64,000 bases of DNA from contig CAWAJM010000001.1 of NCBI GenBank assembly GCA_963782445.1, positions 1,116,001 through 1,180,000 on the forward strand. The letters run 5' to 3'. How positions within the stretch are numbered: position 1 is the first letter of the stretch; each line of letters starts with the position of its first letter. The position numbers and the translations under genes were made by a program. Source of the DNA: ZC4RG20 sp963782445. Its GTDB lineage: Bacteria > Pseudomonadota > Gammaproteobacteria > Steroidobacterales > Rariloculaceae. Of this stretch, positions 18,096 to 26,837 are shown piece by piece. The notes under the pieces were generated by a model. It was not told the DNA's origin. It was given only the letters and a program-made list of their open reading frames with translations, and did not search any database.

Positions 18096-20330
18096 ATGAG
18101 TAGTGCAGTTAAGTGTGGAACGGCAGTGGCGAACCGTGTGCAGGGGCCAATGCGCGAACGCCGTGCCCCGCGCCTCGCGATTGCGGCGCTGGCGGCGGCG
18201 ATGGCGGCCGGCCTGCAGCCGGCCCCGGCGCAGACCGTATTCGCCGGCAACGATCCGAGCTTCTCCAGCGCGCAGGCCGCGCGGGGCAAAACGGCCTATG
18301 AGCAGAGCTGTCTGTCCTGTCATGGCGCCAATCTCGACGACGGCCAGTTCGGCCCGCCGTTGGCAGGTCCTGTTTTCGAGAGGATGTGGGGGCACTTGTC
18401 GGCGCCGGCGCTCTATGCCTTCATCACGAGCAAGATGCCGCCCGGGAATGCAGGCTCGCTGAACCAGAGCACCGTTGCGGATATCGAGGCGTATCTCCTC
18501 GAGGCCAACGGGGCCGCGAAGGGCGTGAGCGAGCTTTCGGCGGCCGCGCTGTCGAGCCAGGCCGCGAACATGAAGGCGCCGGAAGTTCCGGAAATCCTCT
18601 GGGGGCCGGTCAATCGCGACCAGACCTATCGCGGCGTGATGGCGCGGAGGACCGCGAAACTCGCCAAGCTGACCCCCGTCACGGCCAAAGCGCTCGAGCG
18701 ACCGGCTCCCGGCGACTGGCTAATGTGGCGGCGCACCTACGACGCTCACGGCCGCAGTCCGCTGGACCAGATCAATACCGGCAATGTAGGCACGCTGGCG
18801 GCTGGCTGGAGTTGGGCGCTGCCCGTCAGCCCCAATGAAATCACGCCGCTCGTGCACGACGGCGTGCTGTTCATCAAGAGCGCCAATCGCGTTCAGGCTT
18901 TGGACGGCGCGACGGGCGACGTGCTGTGGACTTACGCGCGCCGACTTCCGGCGGCCCTCGACGACGGCCACAATCTGCCGGTCAAGAGCCTGGCGATCTA
19001 CGAGGATAGACTGTTCGAGCCCACGGCCGACGGTCACATGGTCGCGCTCGATATCCGCACCGGAAAGGTAGTGTGGGACCAGGCCGTGCTGAACGCCCAG
19101 GAGATGGCCGACCACCTGCGCATGGACGGCGGGCCCATCGTCGCCCACGGCAAGGTCATCATGGGCGTCAGCGATTGCACGAATCACAAGGGCGGCTGCT
19201 TCATTTTTGGCCTCGATGCCAAGACCGGCAAAGCGCTGTGGCGCTTCAATACCATCGCCCGCCCGGGCGAGCCCGGCGGCCAGAGCTGGAACGGCGCGCC
19301 CGTCGATGAGCGATACGGTGCTTCCGTCTGGACCGTCGGAAGCTACGACCCGGCGCTCAACCTCGTCTATTTCGGCGTCGGGCAGACCTACGACACGGCC
19401 ACGCTGCTGCAGCCGCATGCGCAGAAGGGCAAATCGAACGATGCGGCCTATACCGACGCCACGGTCGCGCTCGACCCGGATACGGGCAAGCTGGTTTGGT
19501 ACTACCAGCACATGAAGCGCGACGTCTGGGACCTCGACTGGGTGTTCGATCAGACGCTCGTGACGCTGCCCGTCAACGGCAAGCCCACCCAACTCGATGT
19601 CACGGGCGGCAAGATCGCCGTGTTCGATGCGCTCGACCGCAGCAACGGCAAGTACGCGTTCTCCAAGGATCTCGGTCTGCAGAATCTCGTGACCCGCATC
19701 GATCCGAAGACGGGCCGCAAGACCATCAATCCCGCTCTCAAGCCGGAGGCCAACGTCACGAAGCTTTTGTGTCCGCACGGCGGCGGCGCGCGAAGCTGGC
19801 TGGCGACTTCCTATGACCCGGCGACGCATCTTCTCTATGTGCCGCTGCGCGAGGTCTGCGCGCATTTCACGTGGCAGCCGCGCAGCGCCGAGGCCACGGC
19901 AGCGGGCGGCAACGACATGCACTGGGTGCTGATTCCGCGTCCGGACAGCGACGGCAATTTCGGGCGCATCGAGGCGGTCAATCTCGAAACGCGGCAGGTC
20001 GCCTGGACGCGCCGTCAACGCGCGCCGGTCTCGAGCTCGATCCTGACCACGGCCGGCGGGCTGCTGTTCGAGGGCTCGCGCGACCGTACCTTCGCCGCAT
20101 TCGATCAGAAGACCGGCAAGGAGCTGTGGAGCACGCGTCTCGATGCCATCCCGAGCTCGACGCCGGTGACCTACACAGCCGATGGCAATCAATACGTCGC
20201 CGTCGTCACGGGCGGCAGCAATGCCCAGCAGGCGACTTGGCCGCCGCTGACGCCGGAAGTTACGACCGCCGCGCCGACGACGACGCTGTGGGTGTTCAAG
20301 TTGAACAAGGCGGCGGCGGGCCGGGAGTAG
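18096..20330 (+). CDS. PQQ-dependent dehydrogenase with N-terminal cytochrome c domain
   Basis: The 744-aa protein has a signal peptide (ending around PAPAQT) and then one haem c motif CLSCH near residue 70. A quinoprotein beta-propeller follows from about residue 195 onward, with repeated W-docking segments such as VVWDQAV, ALWRFNT and LVWYYQH. The haem domain precedes the propeller. Type II quinoprotein alcohol dehydrogenases carry it at the C-terminus, so this is a different domain order. It probably oxidises an alcohol or aldehyde in the periplasm and passes electrons through its own haem to the respiratory chain. The substrate is unknown. The convergent RND gene ends 18 bp downstream. 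Confidence 0.88.
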   Translation: MSSAVKCGTAVANRVQGPMRERRAPRLAIAALAAAMAAGLQPAPAQTVFAGNDPSFSSAQAARGKTAYEQSCLSCHGANLDDGQFGPPLAGPVFERMWGHLSAPALYAFITSKMPPGNAGSLNQSTVADIEAYLLEANGAAKGVSELSAAALSSQAANMKAPEVPEILWGPVNRDQTYRGVMARRTAKLAKLTPVTAKALERPAPGDWLMWRRTYDAHGRSPLDQINTGNVGTLAAGWSWALPVSPNEITPLVHDGVLFIKSANRVQALDGATGDVLWTYARRLPAALDDGHNLPVKSLAIYEDRLFEPTADGHMVALDIRTGKVVWDQAVLNAQEMADHLRMDGGPIVAHGKVIMGVSDCTNHKGGCFIFGLDAKTGKALWRFNTIARPGEPGGQSWNGAPVDERYGASVWTVGSYDPALNLVYFGVGQTYDTATLLQPHAQKGKSNDAAYTDATVALDPDTGKLVWYYQHMKRDVWDLDWVFDQTLVTLPVNGKPTQLDVTGGKIAVFDALDRSNGKYAFSKDLGLQNLVTRIDPKTGRKTINPALKPEANVTKLLCPHGGGARSWLATSYDPATHLLYVPLREVCAHFTWQPRSAEATAAGGNDMHWVLIPRPDSDGNFGRIEAVNLETRQVAWTRRQRAPVSSSILTTAGGLLFEGSRDRTFAAFDQKTGKELWSTRLDAIPSSTPVTYTADGNQYVAVVTGGSNAQQATWPPLTPEVTTAAPTTTLWVFKLNKAAAGRE

Positions 20331-20348
20331 GCTTAGGGCGCCGCTGCG

Positions 20349-23300
20349 TCACACCTGCAGCCGATCGCCCGGCCGCGCGACCAACTTGTACAGCGCCGGC
20401 ATCAGAAAGATGCCAAGCGCCAGGCGCGAGAGCATGCCCGCCACGATCACGAGCGCGAACGGGCGCTGCGAATCCGTGCCGACGCCCGTCGCGAGCGCGG
20501 CGGGCAGCAGGCCCAGCGCCGCGACCAGCGCGGTCATGACGATCGGGCGAAGGCGCAGCACCGCGGCTTCGTGCAGGGCCTCGGCAATGCTCATGCCGCC
20601 GAGGCGCAGCTCGTTGACGCAGGAAATGTAGACCACGCCCGTCAGCACCGATACGCCGAACAGCACGATGAAGCCGATGCCGGACGAGACCGAGAACGCG
20701 GTGCCCGTGACCCACATTGCGAATACCGCGCCGACCGGGGCCGAGAGCAGCACGCCGACGACGGTAATCAGGGGGAACTTGAAGTTGTCGTAGAGCACGA
20801 ACAGGAGGCCGAAAATCACGAGCACGGTCAGCGGCAGAATCACCCGCATCTGCGCGCGGGACGCCGTGTATTCCTTGTACTCGCCGCCCCACTCGAGCCG
20901 ATACCCTTGCGGCAGCTTCACGGCCTGCCCGACCTGGCGGATCGCATCCTCGACGGCGCCGGCCAGGTCGCGGCCCGTGACCGAGAACTGCACGCCGATG
21001 TAGCGTGAATTGTTCTCGCGATAAATGAACGACGCGCCGTTTTGGACCTGGAGGTCCGCCAGTTCCTTCAGCGGCACCTGCTGTCCGCCCGGCGTCATGA
21101 CCGGAATGGCGCCGATTTCCTCCGGGTTGTCGCGGAAGCGCTGCTGCAGCCGCACGAGCAGGTCGAACTGCTTTTCGCCCTGCACGACTTGGGTCGCAAC
21201 GTCGCCCGCGATGGCCGTGGTGATCAGATTGTTGACGTCGTCGACGTTGAGCCCGTAGCGCGCGCACTTGGCGCGGTTTATGCGAATCGCAAGGTTGGGC
21301 TGGCCGAGCTCGTGCACCAAGGTGATGTCCGTGATCCCGCGGACCTTTTCCATCGCGGCCTTGACGGCCTTGCCTTCCTTTTGCAGCGTCTGCAGGTCGG
21401 GCCCGTAGATCTTGACGGCCAGCGCGCTCTTCAGGCCCGTCTCCGCCTCGTCCACGGCATCCTCGGCGGGCTGCGTATAGTTGTACTGGATGCCGGGGAA
21501 TTGCTGCAGCTTGGCGTTGATCGCCGCGATGAGCTCGCGCTTGCTGTGGTATTGGCCGGGCCATTCGGCATAAGGCTTGAGGCCGACGAAGAACTCGTCG
21601 TTGAAGAAGCCCGTGGAGTCGGTGCCGTCGTCCGGGCGGCCGAGCTCCGAAGTGACGGTGGTGACGACCGGAAACGAGCGCAGCACGTTGCGGATCTGGG
21701 GCGAGATCTGCGCGGCTCTCTGAAACGAGATCGTGTACGGCATGGTCGCGCGCACCCACAGCGCGCCCTCGTCGAGCCGGGGCATGAACTCCGCGCCGAT
21801 GCCCTGCATCATGCCGAAAGCGGCGACCAACAAGACGGTGCAAGCGGCCGTCACGCGCCACGGCACGCGCACGGCTCTATCGAGCCAGCGCACATACCAG
21901 GCCTTGAACTTCTCGTAGATCGCGTTGCGACGCTCGCGCACGCCGTGACGCATGAACAGTGCGCACAGCACCGGCAGCAGGGTCAACGTCAAGATCAGTG
22001 AGCCGATCAAGGCGAAGATCATGGTGTCGGCCATGGGCCTGAACAGCACGCCGGACGGCCCCGTCAACGCATAGATCGGCAGGAAGCTGGCGACGATCAC
22101 CGCCACCGCATAGACCAGCGGGCGATCGACCTCCGAAGCCGCGCTCTGGATGATTTCCTTGATGTTGTACTCGCCGCCGCGCCGTGCGGCGAGCTCGCGG
22201 AAGATGTTCTCGACCATGAAGATCGCGCCATCCACGAGGATGCCGAAATCGACGGCGCCGATGGACAGCAGATTGGCCGAGGCGTTCTTGAGGTCCAGGC
22301 ACAAAAATGCGAACAGAAGGGCCAGCGGCACGGTGACGGCGACGATGAGCCCGGCCCGGACGTTGTATAGGAAGAAGATCAGCACGGCGATCACCAGGAC
22401 CAGGCCCACCGTGAGGTTGTGCATCACTACATGCTTGGTCTGCTGGATCAAGGTGGTCAGGTCGTAGAACGGCCGGATCTTGACGTCCTTCGGCAGGATC
22501 GTGGCGTTGAGCTCCCGGGTCTTGGCTTCGACGCTTTGCAGCACGTTCTGGGTCTTGCTGCCGGTCAGTGCCAGGATGACGCCCTCCACGGCGTCGTTTT
22601 GGTTCATGTAGCCGAACTCGCCGAGGCGCGGTGCAATCCCGATCCGCACCTTGCCGACATCCTTGATGAGCACGGGCGTGCCGTTGTGCATCGCCACGAC
22701 CGTGTTGCGGATGTCCTCCGGGGTCTTGATGCGCCCGAGGCCCCGCACGTAGAAGAACTGTCCGCCCTGGGAGTAGAAGCCGCCGCCGGCATTGTTGTTG
22801 TTGGCTGCCAGCGCCGCCTCCACCTGCGTGACCGAAAGCCCCAGCGCCGCTACCTTTACCGGGTTCAGCAGCACTTGGTACTGCATGTTGCCGCCGCCGA
22901 AAGCGGAGTCGTCGGCGACACCCGGCACCGAGCGGTACTGCGGCGCCACGACCCAGTCTTCGAGCGACTTCAACTCCATCGGCGAGCGGTCGCTGCTTTG
23001 CAGCACGTAGCGATAGACGAGCCCGGAGGGCGGCGAAAGCGGCGAAATCGACGAATCGACGCCCCCGGGCAGGGCGATGCCGGGCAGGCGGTTGTAGACA
23101 CGCTGGCGCGCAAAGTAGTTGTCGACGCCATCGGCAAAGGTCAGGGTGACGTCGGAAAGACCGTAGAGAGAGATAGAGCGCTTGGTCACCAAACCCGGTA
23201 TCGCGTTCATGCCCAGCTCGACCGGCACGGTGATGAGACGCTCGACCTCTTCGGCTGAATGCCCGGGCCACTGGCTGATGATCTCGACCATCGGCGGCGA

Positions 23301-23471
23301 CAGATTCGGGTAGGCGTTCATGGGCAGCAGCGTATAGGCCCATGCGCCCGCGGCCGCGAGCGCGACCGACAGCAGCACGATCAGCAGGCGCTGCTCCAAC
23401 GCGAACGCGACGACGCGGTTGATGAGCGAAGCCTTGCGCTCCGACGGCTCCGGCAGATTGGGGGCGTTCAT
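20349..23471 (-). CDS. RND efflux pump inner-membrane subunit (CzcA/CusA-like)
   Basis: The 1040-aa protein has the RND plan: a first membrane helix after MNAPNLPEPSERK, a large periplasmic loop, a six-helix bundle, a second periplasmic loop and a final bundle. The helix-4 signature GAVDFGILVDGAIFMVENIF carries the acidic proton-relay residue and is of the heavy-metal-efflux (HME) type. Related pumps expel Zn, Co, Cd, Cu or Ag, and a few export other compounds. The export substrate is not fixed by the sequence. The ATG at 23471 overlaps the stop of the membrane-fusion gene by 4 bp, so the three pump genes are translationally coupled. It is the last gene of the operon. Confidence 0.9.
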   Translation of the reverse strand: MNAPNLPEPSERKASLINRVVAFALEQRLLIVLLSVALAAAGAWAYTLLPMNAYPNLSPPMVEIISQWPGHSAEEVERLITVPVELGMNAIPGLVTKRSISLYGLSDVTLTFADGVDNYFARQRVYNRLPGIALPGGVDSSISPLSPPSGLVYRYVLQSSDRSPMELKSLEDWVVAPQYRSVPGVADDSAFGGGNMQYQVLLNPVKVAALGLSVTQVEAALAANNNNAGGGFYSQGGQFFYVRGLGRIKTPEDIRNTVVAMHNGTPVLIKDVGKVRIGIAPRLGEFGYMNQNDAVEGVILALTGSKTQNVLQSVEAKTRELNATILPKDVKIRPFYDLTTLIQQTKHVVMHNLTVGLVLVIAVLIFFLYNVRAGLIVAVTVPLALLFAFLCLDLKNASANLLSIGAVDFGILVDGAIFMVENIFRELAARRGGEYNIKEIIQSAASEVDRPLVYAVAVIVASFLPIYALTGPSGVLFRPMADTMIFALIGSLILTLTLLPVLCALFMRHGVRERRNAIYEKFKAWYVRWLDRAVRVPWRVTAACTVLLVAAFGMMQGIGAEFMPRLDEGALWVRATMPYTISFQRAAQISPQIRNVLRSFPVVTTVTSELGRPDDGTDSTGFFNDEFFVGLKPYAEWPGQYHSKRELIAAINAKLQQFPGIQYNYTQPAEDAVDEAETGLKSALAVKIYGPDLQTLQKEGKAVKAAMEKVRGITDITLVHELGQPNLAIRINRAKCARYGLNVDDVNNLITTAIAGDVATQVVQGEKQFDLLVRLQQRFRDNPEEIGAIPVMTPGGQQVPLKELADLQVQNGASFIYRENNSRYIGVQFSVTGRDLAGAVEDAIRQVGQAVKLPQGYRLEWGGEYKEYTASRAQMRVILPLTVLVIFGLLFVLYDNFKFPLITVVGVLLSAPVGAVFAMWVTGTAFSVSSGIGFIVLFGVSVLTGVVYISCVNELRLGGMSIAEALHEAAVLRLRPIVMTALVAALGLLPAALATGVGTDSQRPFALVIVAGMLSRLALGIFLMPALYKLVARPGDRLQV

Positions 23472-24646
23472 TGGGTCTCGATGAAGTGCAGAAAGATGCC
23501 GTCGTCGACCACGACCTTGTCGCCGGGTTTTAGCCCCGCGGGGACCACGAAACGATCGCCGACCCGCTGGCCCAGCGTCACGGCGTGCCTTGCGTAGCTG
23601 CCGTCGGGGGCGACCAGGTACACGAACGGCAGGTTTTCGTCGTCGCGCAGCACGGCCGCAACGGGAATCAGGAGCCCAGTGTGCGCATCGTGGGAGCGGA
23701 TGCGCACCTCCACGTACATGCCTTTCTTCAGCACGCCGTCCGGGTTGTCCACGAGCACGCGCGTGCTCACCGAGCGCGTGGCGGGATCGACCACGGAGGC
23801 GACATTCGTCACCGTGCCCGTCAGGGGTTTGCCGTCGTCGCCGAGATCGACCTCGGCTTCGTCGCCCGTCCGGACGCGGCTCACGTCGGCGCCGAAGACA
23901 TCGGCCATGACCCACATCTTGCCGGTATCGGCGATCGTGAAGCACGGCGTCGATCCGGCGGCCAGCGTCTCGCCGAGCGCAATGGATTTCTCGACGACCG
24001 TGCCTGCGATCGGTGCACGGATCACGCCTTGCCACTGCGCGGCATGGCGGCCGGCGCGAATGTCGGCAATGGTCTTCGGATCGACGTGCAGCGCCACGAG
24101 AGACTGAAGCGCGGCCGTGCGGTCGGAATCGGCGCCCACGGCATCGGCTTGCGCCTGCGCGTTCTCGCGCGCGGAAATCGCCTGCTGCGCATACAAGGCG
24201 CGGTCGTTGACGGCTACCGCGTCGGCCGCACGCGCCGTGATCAGCGCCTTGCGGTAGGCTCCGACGGCCGTGATGAAATCGGGCGAATCCACGTGCGCCA
24301 GCGCCTGCCCGATCGTTACCTGCTGACCGAGGGTCACGAGCAGCTTGTTGACCGGGCCCGAGAACGGTGCCAGCACGGGCGTCGTCCGATTGCGATCGAA
24401 ATCGACGAGGCCGGTCGTAGTGATACTCGAGCGATATTGCGAGGGCGCGACCGTATAGAGATGAATCTTCTGCCGTTGCGCCTCGGTCAGCGTGACATTG
24501 TGGGGCGTGACTGCCGCCGGCGCCGGCGGGTCGCCGCCGGAACATCCCGCAAGCGCGGCGGCGGCCAGCGGCAGCACGAGCGCCCAGGCATGGGCGCGGC
24601 GGCGGCAATAGTCGGGAAGATCGCTCGTGAATTTCATCGTACTCAT
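23468..24646 (-). CDS. RND efflux membrane-fusion (periplasmic adaptor) lipoprotein
   Basis: The 392-aa protein begins at ATG 24646, which overlaps the upstream gene's TGA (ATGA). A signal sequence with lipobox LAGC anchors it to the membrane. Barrel-sandwich halves flank a coiled hairpin (LITARAADAVAVNDRALYAQQAISARENAQAQADAV). The second half ends GVIRAPIAGTVVEKSIALGETLAAG. A beta-barrel domain (MWVMADVFGADVSRVRTGDEAEV) follows. It is of the CusB/CzcB adaptor type and would link the inner pump to the outer channel. No metal-binding His or Met cluster stands out at the N-terminus. Confidence 0.9.
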   Translation of the reverse strand: MSTMKFTSDLPDYCRRRAHAWALVLPLAAAALAGCSGGDPPAPAAVTPHNVTLTEAQRQKIHLYTVAPSQYRSSITTTGLVDFDRNRTTPVLAPFSGPVNKLLVTLGQQVTIGQALAHVDSPDFITAVGAYRKALITARAADAVAVNDRALYAQQAISARENAQAQADAVGADSDRTAALQSLVALHVDPKTIADIRAGRHAAQWQGVIRAPIAGTVVEKSIALGETLAAGSTPCFTIADTGKMWVMADVFGADVSRVRTGDEAEVDLGDDGKPLTGTVTNVASVVDPATRSVSTRVLVDNPDGVLKKGMYVEVRIRSHDAHTGLLIPVAAVLRDDENLPFVYLVAPDGSYARHAVTLGQRVGDRFVVPAGLKPGDKVVVDDGIFLHFIETQ

Positions 24647-26127
24647 TGCTCGCTCAGATTCTTTTGATGCCACCAGCCGCCGCCAAGCGCCTCATACAGT
24701 GCCGCGGTGTCGGCAAAGCGGCTCGCCTCGGCCTGCACGAGGGCAATTCGCGCCTGCTGGTACGACTGTTCGGCGGTGAGCAACTCGAACACACCGATGT
24801 AGCCATGGCGCAGTCGCAGTTGCGAGAGGTCCAGCGTCGTCTTGGCCGCCTGCTCGGCGGCCGCGGCGGCCTGCAATGCGCTGGCGTCCTGCTGCAGTGC
24901 CACGAGCGTATCGGCAACGTTCTGGAAGGCGCCGAGGACCGTGCTGCGGTATTGCTGGGCCGCTTCGACGTAGGCGGCTTTGGCGGCCCGTTCCTGGTGC
25001 CGCAATGTGCCGCCCTCGAAGATCGGTGCCGTCAGCGACGCGGCCACCCCCCAAATGCCCGTGCCGGACGTGAACACTTTGGAGATCGCCAGTGCGGTGC
25101 TGCCGGCGCTGGCCGTCAACTGGATGTTCGGCAGCCGCGCGGCCGCGGCGAGGCCGATGGCGGCGCTGGCCGCCTGCAGATCGGCGCGCGCTTGGCGCAC
25201 GTCGGGACGCTGTGCGACGAGCCTCGAGGGTAAGCTCACCGGCAGGTCCTGCGGCAACTGCAAGTCGTTTAGAGAGAAGGTTGCCGTTGGCGCCTGATCG
25301 GGAAACCGGCCGGTCAGCACGGCCGATGCATGCCGCAGCGCCTCGAGCTGTTTGACGAGCGCCGGCAGCCCGCTTTCGACCTGCGCGAGCTGCGCCTGCT
25401 GAGCGGCCACGTCGAGCTTAGTAGCGTCGCCTTTCTGGAAACGAAGCTCGAGGATGTCCAGGCTCTTCTTGTCGAGCGCGACGAGCTCGCGCGTCGCCGC
25501 CAGCTGGTCACTAAGCGACGCCTCCTGCACGGCCGTGACCACGACGTTGCTGGTCAGCGTCGTCCACGCGGCGATCAACTGAAAGCGCGCGGCCTGCGTC
25601 TGCGCTTCCAGTGATTCCTTCGTGCGTCGGTTGCGGCCGAAGAGCCCGGGCGCATAGGCGATGGTCAGCTGCGGTGTGAAGAGGCTGTAGCGGTACTCCT
25701 CCGGTACGACCGGATAGTTCGGAACGGGCGCGAGCACCTGCGAGTCGTGCCGGTGACTCGCATCCAAGCCGGCCGACACGGCGGGAAAGAATGCACCGCG
25801 TTGGGCCAGCGCATCCTCCCGCGCGACCTGCAGCGCCGCCTGGGCGGCCTTTAGATCATGGTTGTGCTCGAGGGCCGCGTCGATCAGCGCATCCAGAGGC
25901 GCCGAGTGAAAGACGCTCCACCAGTCGCCGGAAATATCCGCCCCCATCGCGAAGTGCTGCGCCGCACCGCCGGGCACTCCGGCCGTCGCGGCCGTGCGCG
26001 TCGGCGCCGGCGCTATGTAGCCGCTGACCTTGGGGGGCGAGGGCGGTTTGAAGTCCGGTCCGGCCGCGCAGCCTGCGAGCGCCAGCGCTGCGGCGGCCAG
26101 CGCCGTACCGAGCGCGCGCGAACACAT
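24643..26127 (-). CDS. Outer-membrane efflux channel (NodT family lipoprotein)
   Basis: This is the TolC-like member of the pump. From ATG 26127 the protein has 494 residues, a lipoprotein signal (ALALAGCAAGPDF) and two repeated helical-hairpin halves. The end motif is TAEQSYQQARIALVQAEASRFADTAALYEALGGGW. The family forms trimers spanning the outer membrane and periplasm. An earlier ATG at 26169 would add 14 residues before the lipoprotein signal; I prefer 26127 because the signal then starts at once. It is first in the three-gene operon and is preceded on the same strand by a small membrane protein. Confidence 0.88.
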   Translation of the reverse strand: MCSRALGTALAAAALALAGCAAGPDFKPPSPPKVSGYIAPAPTRTAATAGVPGGAAQHFAMGADISGDWWSVFHSAPLDALIDAALEHNHDLKAAQAALQVAREDALAQRGAFFPAVSAGLDASHRHDSQVLAPVPNYPVVPEEYRYSLFTPQLTIAYAPGLFGRNRRTKESLEAQTQAARFQLIAAWTTLTSNVVVTAVQEASLSDQLAATRELVALDKKSLDILELRFQKGDATKLDVAAQQAQLAQVESGLPALVKQLEALRHASAVLTGRFPDQAPTATFSLNDLQLPQDLPVSLPSRLVAQRPDVRQARADLQAASAAIGLAAAARLPNIQLTASAGSTALAISKVFTSGTGIWGVAASLTAPIFEGGTLRHQERAAKAAYVEAAQQYRSTVLGAFQNVADTLVALQQDASALQAAAAAEQAAKTTLDLSQLRLRHGYIGVFELLTAEQSYQQARIALVQAEASRFADTAALYEALGGGWWHQKNLSEQ

Positions 26128-26271
26128 CGTCAGCTGCGAAGGGGACGTCAGGTCTACGCTAACGCCCATAGTGGCTGTTCATGACGGCTTCCTTCGGGTT
26201 GGGCCCGATAGCGATGCAGCACGGCCTCGGACCGAGTGATCCGAGGCGTGATCTCGAGGCAAAGCGCTGGG

Positions 26272-26586
26272 TTAGGAAGCGAGAGGCGGCCCGCGGGCGC
26301 CTTGGGGAACGGCGGCGGGCGTTACGAAGAGAACGGTGTAGGCCGTAACCGGCTCGGCCGCTCGAGGTACGACCGGAATCGTAAGCGCATTGCCGACGTT
26401 GGCGCCCGCGACGAAGCCCGCCATGCTGACGCAGATTTTGCAGGGCTCATGGTTCGCGTGCCCGCGAAAATCGAGCGCGTGACAGAGGGCGAAGACTTGG
26501 GCAGCGAGCAGGAAGCAGGCGACAAACCCAGCAATCCGAATCTTGCGGAGTGCCTTGCGTTGGGTCCTGTCGCGTTGGGTGGTCAT
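26272..26586 (-). CDS. Small membrane or secreted protein with His/Cys motif, before the pump operon
   Basis: The 104-aa protein has one hydrophobic segment (IAGFVACFLLAAQVFALCHALDF), then a His- and Cys-rich patch with HANHEPCKICV, then a weakly hydrophobic tail. The H-x-x-H and C-x-x-C pattern suggests metal binding. Small proteins of this kind commonly sit in front of CusCBA-type operons. I do not recognise a named family with certainty. It is on the same strand as the pump genes, about 145 bp upstream of the first, and is divergent from cluster A. Joint metal response is plausible inference. Confidence 0.6.
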   Translation of the reverse strand: MTTQRDRTQRKALRKIRIAGFVACFLLAAQVFALCHALDFRGHANHEPCKICVSMAGFVAGANVGNALTIPVVPRAAEPVTAYTVLFVTPAAVPQGARGPPLAS

Positions 26587-26837
26587 TAAGTGTGCTTGCG
26601 GGTGCTCGCGAGCTTAGCACCGCCCCCTCGAGGTGGCAATGCCGAACGGGCGGGCGCAGCGGCCGGCTGCGGGCTCCGGAAAGCGTGCCGGCCGCGCCGT
26701 TCGCCGCGGCGCCGCCATCTCGACAAAGGAGCTTCTGGACCCGACAATGAGACCGTCGCCGGCATGGAGCCTGTGGGAGGGCGGGGACGTCGGGTGGCCC
26801 GCCACGATCTGCGCCGGCCTCGAAGAGGAGCACCGCC

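Noticed and set aside
20349..24608. A fused 1419-aa RND protein
   Set aside because: The first part of that frame is out-of-frame reading of the adaptor gene; the pump has its own ATG at 23471.
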